Below, piece after piece: positions 51,437-61,593 of a DNA stretch of 64,000 bases. Below the pieces are notes generated by a model. That model was given only the letters and a program-made list of their open reading frames with translations, was not told where the DNA came from and made no database searches. The number at the start of each line of letters is the position of its first letter. The first letter of the stretch is position 1. The translations under genes were made by a program, and so were the position numbers. Source of the DNA: an uncultured Spirochaetota bacterium (GTDB taxonomy: Bacteria; Spirochaetota; Brachyspiria; Brachyspirales; Brachyspiraceae); contig CALXQJ010000001.1 in assembly GCA_944390575.1 (NCBI GenBank), forward strand, positions 62,001 to 126,000. Reading direction: 5' to 3'.

Positions 51437-54400
51437 ATGTCATTTGTACATTTACATGTTCATAGTCAATACTCAATATTAGATGGTGCTTCTCGCATAA
51501 AATCTTTATACTCAAAAACAGATAAAACAAAAAGATTAATTCCAGGACTTATAGATAGAGCTAAAGAGTTAGATATGCCTGCTATAGCTTTAACAGATCA
51601 TGGAAATATGTTTGGTGCTATGGAGTTTTTTTCAGAAGCTAAAGATAAGGGTATTATTCCTATTATAGGATGTGAAGTATATGTTGCTCCTCGTAGTAGA
51701 TTTGATAAGAAAAATGATAATAGTGAAGAACGTAGTGCTATGCACTTAATACTACTTGCTGAAAATAAAGAAGGGTATGATAATTTATGTAAATTAGTTA
51801 CTCTTGGATATACAGAAGGTTTTTATTATAGACCAAGAATAGATCATGAACTAATAGAAAAATATAATAAAGGATTAATTTGTCTAACATCTTGTATGGG
51901 TGGAGAAATACCTATTGCAATAAGAAAAAAAGATTATCCATTAGCATCAAAGCTTACAGAGTATTATAAATCTATTTTCGGTAAAAACTTTTATATAGAA
52001 CTTCAAGATCATGGTATGCCTGAAGAAAAACCATTAAATACCGCTTTATATAAATTAGCAAATATGCATAATGTAGAAATGGTTGTAACTAATGATGTTC
52101 ATTATGTATTAAAAGAAGATGCTAAGGCACATGAAATATTACTTGCTATTCAAACAAAAGCTACATTAGATTCGCCTAAAAGATATAAATTTCCAAGCAA
52201 TGAGTTTCATCTAAAAAGCGAAGAAGAAATGTTAAAATCATTTTCTAAAATTCCAAAAGCTTTTGAAAATACAGTAAAAATAGCAGAACAGTGTAGAGAT
52301 TTAGAAATAACAACTAAAAATTATTATATGCCAAACTATACTATAGAAGAAGGTGAAACTGAAACTTCTACACTCAAAAAACTATGTTTAGATGGATTAA
52401 ATAAATATTATAACAATAATATACCAGAAGAAGCAATGGAAAGACTTACTATGGAATTATCTGTTATAGAAAAAATGGGATTTGAAGGATATTTCTTAGT
52501 AGTTCAAGATTTTATTAATTATGCAAGGAATAATGATATAGTAGTTGGTCCTGGTCGTGGTTCTGCTGCAGGCTCTATTGTTGCTTTTGCTACTGGAATT
52601 ACTAAAGTTAATCCTTTAGAATATGATTTACTATTTGAAAGATTTTTAAATCCTGAAAGAAAAAGTATGCCAGATATAGACGTAGACTTTCAGGATGATA
52701 AAAGAGATCAAATAATAGAGTATGTTAAAGAAAAATATGGAAAAGATAATGTTGCACAAATAGCTACATTTGGTGCATTAGGGGGTAGATCTGTTATTAG
52801 AGATGTTTGTCGTGTTATGAATATAGATTTAGCTACTGCTGATAGACTTGCAAAGGGTATTCCTTCTGATATTAGCAGGGTAGTTGATATATATGATCAT
52901 CCTGAGTGTGTAGATTTTAAAAGAGAAATAGATTCTAATAGAGAATTAAAAAATATGTATGAAATAGCAATGCGTTTAGATGGTCTTGTACGTAATGTTG
53001 GATTACACGCTGCAGGTGTTATAATATCATCTAAACCTATAATGGAATTAGCTCCAGTTTATCAAGATTCTAAGACAGGTACAAGAGCTTGTCAGTATGA
53101 AATGAATTATGTAGAAAATGCTGGTCTAATAAAAATGGATTTTCTTGGTATTAAAAACCTAAGACTTTTAAAAGATGCTGTAAATGATATAAAACAAAAA
53201 CATGGTGTTGAAATAGATATAGATAAACTTCCTTTAAATGATGAAAAAGTATATGAAATTTTTAGAAATGCTGATACAGGGGGTATATTCCAATTTGAAA
53301 GCTTTGGAATGAGACAAATGCTACTTAGAATTAAACCTACAGACTTCTCTGACTTAGTTTCAAGTGTAGCATTGTTTAGACCTGGTCCATTAAATGCAGG
53401 AATGGATAAAGAATATGCTGATAGAAAGAATAAAATTAAACCTATAGAATATCAACATCCTGACTTAGAGCCTATACTTAAAGAGAGTCAAGGCGTATTA
53501 ATTTATCAAGAACAAATTATGGCTATTAGTAGAGTTTTAGGTGGTTTTACTGCTGCAGAAGCTGATGACTTAAGAAAGGCTATGGGTAAGAAAATCGTAG
53601 ATAAAATGAACTCTATGGAAGAAAAATTTGTTAATGGTGGAATAGAGAGAGGATACAGCAAAGAATTACTTACTTCACTTTTTGATATGATGAAAGGTTT
53701 TGCTGAATATGGATTTAATAAATCGCACTCTGTTTGTTATGCTTTAATAGCATATCAAGAGGCATATATTAAAGCTCATTATCCTTTAGAATATTATGTT
53801 GCTCTTCTAAATACTGTACTAACTGATAATGAAAAAATATCACAATACCTAAATGAAATAAAACAAAAAGGAATAGAAATAGTAACAGCTTCTATATTTG
53901 AAAGTGATGCTTTATTTAGTTTAAAAAATGGTAAAATAGTATATGGACTTCATGCAATAAAAGGAGTAGGATTACATTCTGCAAAAGCAATAGAAGAAGA
54001 AAGAAATAATAATGGGCAATTTAAGTCATTAGAAGATTTTGTTAATAGGGTAGATGTACATTTAGTAAATAAAAAAGTTTATGAAAATCTTATTAAATGT
54101 GGTGCTTTTGCTGATTTTGGATATACTGATAGTTCTTTACTTTCTTCTTTAGATACTATTATGTCTCATGCTTCTAATTATCAAAAAGAGACTTTATCTG
54201 GACAAACTATGCTATTTGATAGTATGTCTGATGAAGATAGTGGAAGTGCTTCTCTTGTTATTGAAAATCATTTAGAATATGATAATAATATTTTAATGGA
54301 AAATGAAAAAGAGGTGCTTGGTTTTTCATTAAAATATCATCCATTTGCTCGTTATATTACTAAAATAGATTATAAATACTATAATAATTTACTTGAGATT

Positions 54401-55084
54401 GATAAACTTGAAGATAAAAATGATTTCCTAATTCCTGTAGTAATACTATCTGCTCAAGAATCTATAACTAAGAAAAATACACCTATGATTACATTAAAGG
54501 TTATTGACTTATTTACAGAATATACTTTTTATATAACAAATAAAAACAATATAGAAAAGTATAGAGAATTATGTTATGACGGTGCTTCTATATTAATAAA
54601 AGGAAAAAGAGAAAAAAGTAGATTTAATAATAATATATATAACAATATATTAGAAATACAAGAGCTTGATTCTTTCCTAAATAAAAAAGATAAAAATTTA
54701 AAAGAAATAGATAGATATACTATAAAAAGAGAAAAAAATACATTAGATAATAATATAGCAAATAACAAAATAGAGTCAAACTCCAACAAAGAAATAAAAA
54801 AAGAACTTAATAATAGTCATAGCTTTGTAAGAAAAATAAACTCAAACAGTAAAAAACTATCATTATATGTAAATAAAAATATATTTGATGAGATGGATCT
54901 ACTTTGTCTACAGCATGCTATATCAAGCAACCCTGGAGATTATACAGTATACTTAAATTTAAAATCTGACAATGGAAATGAAATATTTCAGCTTGGGGAT
55001 TCTTATAAAATTAACCCTAATGAGAACTTCTTTACAGAGGCTAAAAATTCTCTTAGATCATTAATTAGTATAGAGTATGCATAA
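51437..55084 (+). CDS. dnaE: DNA polymerase III alpha subunit
   Basis: This 1215-residue replicative polymerase starts with a PHP domain (FVHLHVHSQYSILDGASRI, ALTDHGNMFGAMEF). The palm domain has GPGRGSAAGSIVAFATGI, MPDIDVDFQDDKRDQIIEYV with two catalytic Asp, and a third Asp later in the domain; FQFESFGMRQMLLRIKP and VALFRPGPLNAGM follow. A helix-hairpin-helix (LHAIKGVGLHSAKAIEEE) and an OB fold (FLIPVVILSAQESITKKNTP region) are near the end. The length is that of a full DnaE. The last 200 residues are unusually Asn/Lys-rich. It is a single gene, convergent with rlmB. Confidence 0.98.
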   Translation: MSFVHLHVHSQYSILDGASRIKSLYSKTDKTKRLIPGLIDRAKELDMPAIALTDHGNMFGAMEFFSEAKDKGIIPIIGCEVYVAPRSRFDKKNDNSEERSAMHLILLAENKEGYDNLCKLVTLGYTEGFYYRPRIDHELIEKYNKGLICLTSCMGGEIPIAIRKKDYPLASKLTEYYKSIFGKNFYIELQDHGMPEEKPLNTALYKLANMHNVEMVVTNDVHYVLKEDAKAHEILLAIQTKATLDSPKRYKFPSNEFHLKSEEEMLKSFSKIPKAFENTVKIAEQCRDLEITTKNYYMPNYTIEEGETETSTLKKLCLDGLNKYYNNNIPEEAMERLTMELSVIEKMGFEGYFLVVQDFINYARNNDIVVGPGRGSAAGSIVAFATGITKVNPLEYDLLFERFLNPERKSMPDIDVDFQDDKRDQIIEYVKEKYGKDNVAQIATFGALGGRSVIRDVCRVMNIDLATADRLAKGIPSDISRVVDIYDHPECVDFKREIDSNRELKNMYEIAMRLDGLVRNVGLHAAGVIISSKPIMELAPVYQDSKTGTRACQYEMNYVENAGLIKMDFLGIKNLRLLKDAVNDIKQKHGVEIDIDKLPLNDEKVYEIFRNADTGGIFQFESFGMRQMLLRIKPTDFSDLVSSVALFRPGPLNAGMDKEYADRKNKIKPIEYQHPDLEPILKESQGVLIYQEQIMAISRVLGGFTAAEADDLRKAMGKKIVDKMNSMEEKFVNGGIERGYSKELLTSLFDMMKGFAEYGFNKSHSVCYALIAYQEAYIKAHYPLEYYVALLNTVLTDNEKISQYLNEIKQKGIEIVTASIFESDALFSLKNGKIVYGLHAIKGVGLHSAKAIEEERNNNGQFKSLEDFVNRVDVHLVNKKVYENLIKCGAFADFGYTDSSLLSSLDTIMSHASNYQKETLSGQTMLFDSMSDEDSGSASLVIENHLEYDNNILMENEKEVLGFSLKYHPFARYITKIDYKYYNNLLEIDKLEDKNDFLIPVVILSAQESITKKNTPMITLKVIDLFTEYTFYITNKNNIEKYRELCYDGASILIKGKREKSRFNNNIYNNILEIQELDSFLNKKDKNLKEIDRYTIKREKNTLDNNIANNKIESNSNKEIKKELNNSHSFVRKINSNSKKLSLYVNKNIFDEMDLLCLQHAISSNPGDYTVYLNLKSDNGNEIFQLGDSYKINPNENFFTEAKNSLRSLISIEYA

Positions 55085-55092
55085 TAGTAAAA

Positions 55093-55809
55093 TTAATTTT
55101 TAATAGATAAAGAATAAGAATAAGATATTATAGCTGAAGTAGCAGATACATTTAATGAATCAAAATCATTAATAGAATTAATGATAATACTACCATCAGA
55201 ATTCTTTTTTAACAAATCTCTAACTCCACTATGTTCATTACCAAGAATGATAGCAGTAGGAGTATCGAATTTGAATTTCTCTAATGGTGTATCTCCTTTT
55301 TCACTAGCATAAAAAATCCAAAAACCACTTTCTTTTATTTTTTCTAAAGATCTAGTCAAATTGGTCTCTACTAATATTGGTAAATGATAAGCAGCACCAG
55401 AAGATATTTCATATACTTTTTCATTTATTGGTGCAGAGTTATCTTTTGGAACAATAATTCCAGATACACCAAAAAAGTATGAATTTCTAATAATAGCTCC
55501 TATATTATGAACATCTGTAATAGAGTCTAAAATAAAAATAAGTGGATTACTTTTTTCATTCAAAGTTCTACTCAAAAAAGAATCAATACCAATTTCAACA
55601 TTTTCTTTAATATCTGCAACCATAGAATATATTTTTCCTATAACTTGCTCCATTTCTTTTTTATCTACATTCTTTATATTGATTCTTTGTTTCTCTGCTA
55701 ATTTTACTATTTCTTTTTCTCTTTTTGATAAAGGAAATTTTATATATAAAGTTTCAACTAAATTTTTTGCTATAGCCTCTACAATAGTATTCTTCGATGT
55801 TATATACAT
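55093..55809 (-). CDS. SpoU/TrmH family RNA 2'-O-methyltransferase (RlmB-like)
   Basis: This 238-residue SPOUT enzyme methylates ribose in rRNA or tRNA. The N-terminal part is a short L30e-like substrate-binding domain (SKNTIVEAIAKNLVETLYIK). The trefoil-knot SAM domain has DSITDVHNIGAIIRNSYFFG (motif 1), AIILGNEHSGVRDLL (motif 2) and INDFDSLNVSATSAIISYS (motif 3). Its length and domain order suit RlmB (23S Gm2251), but TrmH-like targets cannot be excluded. It starts 15 bases after the acyl-CoA synthetase gene. Confidence 0.9.
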   Translation of the reverse strand: MYITSKNTIVEAIAKNLVETLYIKFPLSKREKEIVKLAEKQRINIKNVDKKEMEQVIGKIYSMVADIKENVEIGIDSFLSRTLNEKSNPLIFILDSITDVHNIGAIIRNSYFFGVSGIIVPKDNSAPINEKVYEISSGAAYHLPILVETNLTRSLEKIKESGFWIFYASEKGDTPLEKFKFDTPTAIILGNEHSGVRDLLKKNSDGSIIINSINDFDSLNVSATSAIISYSYSLSIKN

Positions 55810-55824
55810 AATACAAGCACACTC

Positions 55825-57702
55825 TTAAAATTTATTTTGATATAATAATTCTATCTCTTCTTTAAACTTCTCAGTAATTTCAAATCTTTTCATTTTTAGA
55901 GATTGAGTTAAAAGACCATTATCTATAGTAAACTCATCATTAGAAAGTATAACTTTAGATATACACTCATAACTTCTAAAACCTGTATGATTATTAATAA
56001 GTCTTGATAATTCATTTTTTATAAGTTTATTAACTTCATTACAATTAGTAAGATCTTCTTTATTGAATTTTATTTTATGATGAGTTAAATACTCCAAAAT
56101 ATTCTCTTCATTTATAATAATAATAGCTCCAACAGAAGGTTTATCTTGACCAATAAGCATTACTTGATGAATATACTTAGATTCTACAAGTTTGTTTTCA
56201 ATAGGCTGAGGTTCTACATTTTCACCAGTAAGTAACACTATAGTCTCTTTAGCACGACCAGTTAATACTATTTCTCCCTGTTTAGTTTTAGTACCTAAAT
56301 CTCCAGTATTAAAAAATCCATTTACTTTAACACTATCAGTTAATTCTTTATCTTTATAATACTCTTTAAAAATATTAGGACCTTTTACAAAACATACCCC
56401 CATAATACCATCATCACAAATATTACCATCTTTATCTCTAATCTCAACCTCTACTTCATCAATAGCACTACCACAAGTACCCCTATAATTTTTATTTATA
56501 TCTCTCAATGTAAGTACAGGAGATGTCTCTGTAATACCCCAACCAACTATTAAATTGATTCCTACAGCCTCTAAAAAATCTTCTATATGCATAGGTAGAG
56601 CACCACCACCAGAAATAGTTAAACGCATTCTTCCACCTGTTAGTTCTATTATCTTTTTATATACTATTTTTTTAGCAAGTTTATGCATAATAGAATCAAA
56701 AGGAAAACATATATAATCTTTTGATTTGCTTTCTAAAGTTTCATCTCCAACTAAATATACAAGTTTATTTTTATATCTTATATTTCTAATATAACGTATA
56801 GAAGACTTTATTAAGTTTTTAGCGAATATAGCAGAAAAACCACCTTTTTTTTCTATATTTTTTAATACACCATTATATATATTAATCCAAATAGCAGGAA
56901 CAGAAATAAATATATCTGGTTTCTCTTCAAAAAAATCATTTTTTAAGTCTCTTTTATTTGTAATAGCAGTAAAACAACCTGTGATACAAGTTACGTATGA
57001 TATCATTCTTTCATAAATATGCCATATTGGTAAAACTGTAAGAAGCTTTTCTCCCTGTTTTAATCCTATTATAGGAGGCAATACCTTAACTTGATGTAGT
57101 ATATTATCATGAGTAAGTACTACTCCTTTAGGTTTTCCTGTAGTACCAGAAGTGTATATAATAGTTGCTACATCATTAAGATTTACTTGTTTAGCTTCAT
57201 CTATAGCAAAATTAGTATCTCCATTTAAAGCTTCATTTCCAAACTCTAAAAATTTATCAAAAGAATAAATATTTTTATCTGGATTATGAGTAGAGCTATC
57301 TAAAAATATTATAAGCTCTAATTTACTATATAGTTTTTCTATTTTTTTATAAACATACTCATTTTCAACTAAAACAACATTAGATTCGCTATGTTCTATA
57401 ATATAAGTTAATTCATCAGAAGTAGAATCATTTCCTCTTGGAATATCAATAGCTCCTATAGATAAAAGTGCCATATCACAAATGAACCACTCTATACGAT
57501 TCTCAGAAAATATAGCTACATTTTTTTTAGAACCGCCTTTTAATTTAAATGCTTTTGCTATAGCATTAACTTTAGAATATAAATCTATATATGTGATAGT
57601 TTCTTTTTCAGAATTATTATTTTTATATCTATATGCTTCTTTATTTGGTATATTAGCAACTGTTTCAAAAAATGCACTTGCAATAGAAGTATAATTTTTC
57701 AT
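55825..57702 (-). CDS. Long-chain acyl-CoA synthetase (AMP-forming)
   Basis: This 625-residue ANL enzyme activates fatty acids to acyl-CoA through acyl-AMP. The P-loop is IIYTSGTTGKPKGVVLTHDN, and later blocks are RLTISGGGALPMHIEDFLEA, VGWGITETSPVLTLRD, GFFNTGDLGTKTKQGEIVLT and GRAKETIVLLTGENVEPQPI. The two-loop insert near 300-360 is typical of bacterial FadD15-like enzymes. ATG is behind GGAG. It is the first gene of a two-gene unit with the methyltransferase. Confidence 0.94.
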   Translation of the reverse strand: MKNYTSIASAFFETVANIPNKEAYRYKNNNSEKETITYIDLYSKVNAIAKAFKLKGGSKKNVAIFSENRIEWFICDMALLSIGAIDIPRGNDSTSDELTYIIEHSESNVVLVENEYVYKKIEKLYSKLELIIFLDSSTHNPDKNIYSFDKFLEFGNEALNGDTNFAIDEAKQVNLNDVATIIYTSGTTGKPKGVVLTHDNILHQVKVLPPIIGLKQGEKLLTVLPIWHIYERMISYVTCITGCFTAITNKRDLKNDFFEEKPDIFISVPAIWINIYNGVLKNIEKKGGFSAIFAKNLIKSSIRYIRNIRYKNKLVYLVGDETLESKSKDYICFPFDSIMHKLAKKIVYKKIIELTGGRMRLTISGGGALPMHIEDFLEAVGINLIVGWGITETSPVLTLRDINKNYRGTCGSAIDEVEVEIRDKDGNICDDGIMGVCFVKGPNIFKEYYKDKELTDSVKVNGFFNTGDLGTKTKQGEIVLTGRAKETIVLLTGENVEPQPIENKLVESKYIHQVMLIGQDKPSVGAIIIINEENILEYLTHHKIKFNKEDLTNCNEVNKLIKNELSRLINNHTGFRSYECISKVILSNDEFTIDNGLLTQSLKMKRFEITEKFKEEIELLYQNKF

Positions 57703-57770
57703 TAGAAATACTCCAATAGGTTATATAGTTAATTCTTACTATATAAAAGTTTAATATAAAATACCAAATT

Positions 57771-58907
57771 TTACAACCTATCTGATATATATTTTAAGAT
57801 ATTTATACAATATTGCTCTAATGTAAAGTTATTTAATATACCTTTTGACTTAGATAGAATATCTTCTTTTATATTTTCTATATTATTATAAACAAAAGAT
57901 ATTTTTTGAGATATATCATCAATGCTATTCATATCAGCACTAATAGAACAATCTTGAACAACCTCATAAACACCAGATTTAGAAGATAATATAGATAAAC
58001 AAGAATAATAAAGTGCCTCTATAACAGTAAGTCCAAATGGTTCATTAATAGCAGGCATTATTAGTGCATAGCTATTATTTAATAATTCTTTTTTTTCTTC
58101 TTCAGAGACAAAGCCTTTTATAATAATATTTTTTTGCATATTAAGTTTATATACAAGTTGTTCTATACTTTCTTTATATCTACCTTTACCTGCTATTATA
58201 AATTTAATATCATTATTTTTTGCTTTATATATAAAATCTTTAAACGCAAATATAGCATTATCCAAATTCTTATTTTTTTCTATTCTACCTATATATAAGA
58301 AATGTTTAGAATTATTAATAGGAATATAACTTATATCATTACTGATACAAGGATAAATTACTTCAGCATCTCTATTATAAACAGTCTTTATATGATTTTT
58401 TGTTCTAATGCTATTTGCAATAATATAGTCTATACTTTTTATAGCTTTTTTATCTATATACATAGTAAGTTGTGCTATAGGGTCTAATGTATGTTTTAAT
58501 TTTTCATAACTCTTTTTATCATATCCATACAATCTCACACTTGGTTCATGACAATACCAAAAACTTTTAGGTAGTTGTATATTATTTTTATTTGCATATT
58601 TCACTGCAAAATAAAAAAATATCGTTGCTGGAAAATTATGTATAATAACAGCATCATATTTTTGTAGATTATGTGCTAAATATCTTGCTGTTTTATTAAA
58701 AATAAATGGATTTAATGTTATATCCGTTTTATACTGTTTTATATAATTATCTACATTCTCTCTAATTTTAAAAGTATAAATATCAGTATTAATACCCTTA
58801 TTATAAAAACCTTTTATAGTAGAAAGTATCACATTTTCAGCTCCACCATTATATCCAAAAGTAGGGTGAAGTATTGCTATATTTTTAATATTTTCTAAAC
58901 TTATCAT
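57771..58907 (-). CDS. Family GT4 glycosyltransferase
   Basis: This 378-residue GT-B enzyme transfers a sugar from a nucleotide donor. It opens IAILHPTFGYNGGAENVIL, an acceptor-side loop typical of the group. The donor side has FLYIGRIEKNKNLDNAIFAF, KFIIAGKGRYKESIEQLVYK, IIIKGFVSEEEKKELLNNSY and MPAINEPFGLTVIEALYYSC with the GT4 E-x7-E motif. It may work in glycolipid or surface glycan synthesis. No strong ribosome site precedes ATG 58907, so the start is less certain. It diverges from the HIT gene. Confidence 0.9.
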   Translation of the reverse strand: MISLENIKNIAILHPTFGYNGGAENVILSTIKGFYNKGINTDIYTFKIRENVDNYIKQYKTDITLNPFIFNKTARYLAHNLQKYDAVIIHNFPATIFFYFAVKYANKNNIQLPKSFWYCHEPSVRLYGYDKKSYEKLKHTLDPIAQLTMYIDKKAIKSIDYIIANSIRTKNHIKTVYNRDAEVIYPCISNDISYIPINNSKHFLYIGRIEKNKNLDNAIFAFKDFIYKAKNNDIKFIIAGKGRYKESIEQLVYKLNMQKNIIIKGFVSEEEKKELLNNSYALIMPAINEPFGLTVIEALYYSCLSILSSKSGVYEVVQDCSISADMNSIDDISQKISFVYNNIENIKEDILSKSKGILNNFTLEQYCINILKYISDRL

Positions 58908-59011
58908 AATAGATTTATAATAATATATTTAATAAAACTTACAATAATATTATAGACTATTTTTATAATTATTATATAATATAGCCTAATTAATTTGAGG
59001 AATATTTGATT

Positions 59012-59338
59012 ATGACAGATAAAGACTGTATTTTTTGTAAAATAATTAATAAAGAAATAGATACTACTTTTATAAAAGAAAATGAGCATTGCCTAGTATT
59101 TAAAGATTTACATCCAAAATCAAAAGTACATTTATTAGTAGTACCAAAAAAACATATAAATAACCTAATGGAAGTAGATGATGATACAATGATTCAAATT
59201 CTAAATATAATAAAAGAAACAGCAAAAGAATTAAAATTAGACTCTTTTAGAATCATTAATAATTGTGGAAAAGGTGCAGGGCAAACAGTTTTTCATCTTC
59301 ATTTTCATCTACTATCTGGAAATAATTTAGAAGAATAA
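59012..59338 (+). CDS. HIT family nucleotide hydrolase/transferase
   Basis: This 108-residue HIT protein has CIFCKIINKEIDTTFI at the start, KSKVHLLVVPKKHINNLMEV in the middle and the catalytic triad QTVFHLHFHLLSGN (His-x-His-x-His). It is of the Hint/purine nucleoside phosphoramidase type. ATG 59012 is used; GAGG at 58997 is 11 bases upstream, while an in-frame TTG at 59006 lies five bases away and cannot be excluded. It is followed 24 bases later by tatD-like. Confidence 0.94.
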   Translation: MTDKDCIFCKIINKEIDTTFIKENEHCLVFKDLHPKSKVHLLVVPKKHINNLMEVDDDTMIQILNIIKETAKELKLDSFRIINNCGKGAGQTVFHLHFHLLSGNNLEE

Positions 59339-59362
59339 AAATAAAATTGGGGTAGAATAATT

Positions 59363-60172
59363 ATGATAGATACACATGTACATTTTACATATATATCTAA
59401 AAAATCAAAAGAATTAGAAGAAGTTTTTAAAAGAGCAAATAAAGAGGGGATCTACTATTTTGTAGATATAGGATTACATCCTGATGATATTAATGAGCGT
59501 ATGTATATTTTATCTAATGCTGAAAAAGTATTCTTTACTGCTGGATATTATCCTGATTATGCTAATGAAAATAGTGATGATACTATTAATGCTTTTGAAT
59601 TAAAAATAAAAAATTTAAATGAATCTTCAAGGATTGGGAAAAAATCAATATATGCTGTTGGAGAAATAGGACTTGATTATTATCATAACTCAGAAAATAA
59701 GGATGAACAAAAAGAATTCTTTTTTGATTTGTGTAATGTAGCAAAAAGATTAGACTTACCTATCATAATTCATAGTAGAGATGCTTTTGCTGATACATTT
59801 TCTGTATTAAAAAAAGCATCATTACCAAAAACAGGTATATTTCATTGTTTTAGTGGTGGAGTAGAAGAGGCTAAAAAGGCTTTAGACTTGGGATATATTT
59901 TATCTTTTTCTGGGGCTACTACATATTTAAAAAATAGCTTTATAAGAGATGCTGTAAAATATGTTCCTGATGATATGTTTACAATAGAGACTGACTCTCC
60001 ATATTTATCACCTCAAAGAGTGAGAGGTCGTTCTAATGAACCTGCATTTATAACATATACTGCAGAATTAATTGCTGAGCTTAAAAATGAATCAAAAGAA
60101 GAAATTATGTTTAAAGCTTTAGAAAATGCAAATAGAGTGTTAGATTTAAATATTAACTTATTACTACATTAA
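59363..60172 (+). CDS. TatD family metal-dependent hydrolase
   Basis: This 269-residue TIM-barrel hydrolase has metal ligands in IDTHVHFTYIS, GEIGLDYYHNSENKDEQ, IIHSRDAFADTFSV, FHCFSGGVEEA and ETDSPYLSPQRVRG. TatD enzymes show 3'-exonuclease or D-aminoacyl-tRNA-related activities depending on the subfamily. A GGGGT site precedes ATG. It lies 24 bases after the HIT gene and probably shares its transcript. Confidence 0.95.
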   Translation: MIDTHVHFTYISKKSKELEEVFKRANKEGIYYFVDIGLHPDDINERMYILSNAEKVFFTAGYYPDYANENSDDTINAFELKIKNLNESSRIGKKSIYAVGEIGLDYYHNSENKDEQKEFFFDLCNVAKRLDLPIIIHSRDAFADTFSVLKKASLPKTGIFHCFSGGVEEAKKALDLGYILSFSGATTYLKNSFIRDAVKYVPDDMFTIETDSPYLSPQRVRGRSNEPAFITYTAELIAELKNESKEEIMFKALENANRVLDLNINLLLH

Positions 60173-60175
60173 ATA

Positions 60176-60793
60176 TTATTCTATCTCTGTTTCTATTACA
60201 ACGCTATACTCATTTGCAGAGTAGTTTTCTTCTAATATATAAGCATTATTTGTTAATGTTATTATTTTATTAAAATCTATATTATCATTTAATAGTATTC
60301 TATAAAGATTTAAGTATGCATTTTCAAGTGCAGAGTGTGTTAGTATTTGTCTTGTATATGGACTTAGTTTAGCTTTTTCTGTTAATTCTATAGAAGCATT
60401 AGCTCTATACTTTTTACCAACCAATCCCTCATTTTTTATTTCTTTTAATATCTCTACTGAATTTGAATATATATTTTTATCTTTAATTTTTATTTCTGTA
60501 TAAAAAATATCATCCTTTTTATATTTTTTTACCTTTGTATTATTAGATAAATCTATAATATTTTTATCTTTAAGAAAAAAAGAAATTACATTATAATCTG
60601 TTCTATTTATAGTATTAGCAGTATTTTCCGCAATATAGTAATATGCATTATTCATAGCTATTTCTTTACTGGCATCAAAACTTAAGTCACTACTTCCTTT
60701 AGAATAAATAATTCCATTTTTGATATTATTTGTTTTACAAGATATGATAATAAAAATAAGTGTTATAATTAAATAGAGCTTGTTTTTTTTCAT
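60176..60793 (-). CDS. Lipoprotein of unknown function, LPP20-like
   Basis: This 205-residue lipoprotein has signal MKKNKLYLIITLIFIIISC with Cys19 acylated. The mature N-terminus reads KTNNIKNGIIYSKGSSDLSF, DASKEIAMNNAYYYIAENTA, a pattern (G-x-S/A...A...A-x-x-x-A) found in the LPP20 lipoprotein fold. A second alpha-beta unit lies near residues 125-200 (KAKLSPYTRQILTHSALENA). The match is by pattern only. It is convergent with tatD-like and divergent from the next lipoprotein. Confidence 0.7.
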   Translation of the reverse strand: MKKNKLYLIITLIFIIISCKTNNIKNGIIYSKGSSDLSFDASKEIAMNNAYYYIAENTANTINRTDYNVISFFLKDKNIIDLSNNTKVKKYKKDDIFYTEIKIKDKNIYSNSVEILKEIKNEGLVGKKYRANASIELTEKAKLSPYTRQILTHSALENAYLNLYRILLNDNIDFNKIITLTNNAYILEENYSANEYSVVIETEIE

Positions 60794-60850
60794 AATTTAT
60801 AATACATTATTCTACTATAATATGCAATAGAATTTTAATTGGAGATTTAA

Positions 60851-61591
60851 TTGTATACCAAGTATTTATTATTAATAATATCAATATTTATTCTATCTTG
60901 TAAAAAAGAAGAAGATAATTTTTTACCAGATATGGTTGTTTTAGATAAATCTTATATGACAACTTTATTATATATAAGAGATAGTAATAATCCAAATAGA
61001 AAAAGTGCAATAGAACATTTCATTCTATCATGGGATGCTTTTAAAAAGAAGTATTATAATTCAAACTCAGAAGATCCTCAGTGGAAAACAGATTTTGATA
61101 GTTTGCAAGATATATTAATACGATCGCATTATTATATAGCTACTGGTGAAGATGAAAGTGCTGGGTATTTTATTTTGCATGATATAAAATATGTATTATC
61201 AGATTTAAGACGTAGAAATAATATTAACTGGTTTGTAGATAATCTTAGTGCTATATATAAAGTAGCCTTTAGAATTAGTGAACTTTCTAAAATATATGCT
61301 ATAAGTGGTGTTGTGTTAACTCCTGAAGAAGAAGATAGACTTTTAGTTGTATACTCATTACTTGACGGGGCTGTAAAAAAAACTATAGGTGATATAGATA
61401 AAAGTAATATTTATTTATTTAAATTATCTGATGCCAAGCTTTCTGCTTTGAGAAATAACATTAATGCAATAAGTGACTTAGCACAATCTATAGGTAGAGA
61501 TATTTTTCAAAAAAGATATTCTAATTTAGAACGTATGTCTAATAATATATTAGATCTATATTTTAACTCTCTTCAAATTATAAAGGATTAA
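60851..61591 (+). CDS. Helical lipoprotein of unknown function
   Basis: This 246-residue lipoprotein uses a TTG start at 60851, six bases after GGAGA. The signal is MYTKYLLLIISIFILSC with Cys17 acylated. The mature chain is helical (HFILSWDAFKKKYYN, IKYVLSDLRRRNNINWFVDN, EEDRLLVVYSLLDGAVKKTI) with no domain that I recognise; a four-helix bundle is likely. truB starts two bases after its stop, so it is in the same transcript. Confidence 0.8.
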   Translation: MYTKYLLLIISIFILSCKKEEDNFLPDMVVLDKSYMTTLLYIRDSNNPNRKSAIEHFILSWDAFKKKYYNSNSEDPQWKTDFDSLQDILIRSHYYIATGEDESAGYFILHDIKYVLSDLRRRNNINWFVDNLSAIYKVAFRISELSKIYAISGVVLTPEEEDRLLVVYSLLDGAVKKTIGDIDKSNIYLFKLSDAKLSALRNNINAISDLAQSIGRDIFQKRYSNLERMSNNILDLYFNSLQIIKD

Positions 61592-61593
61592 TA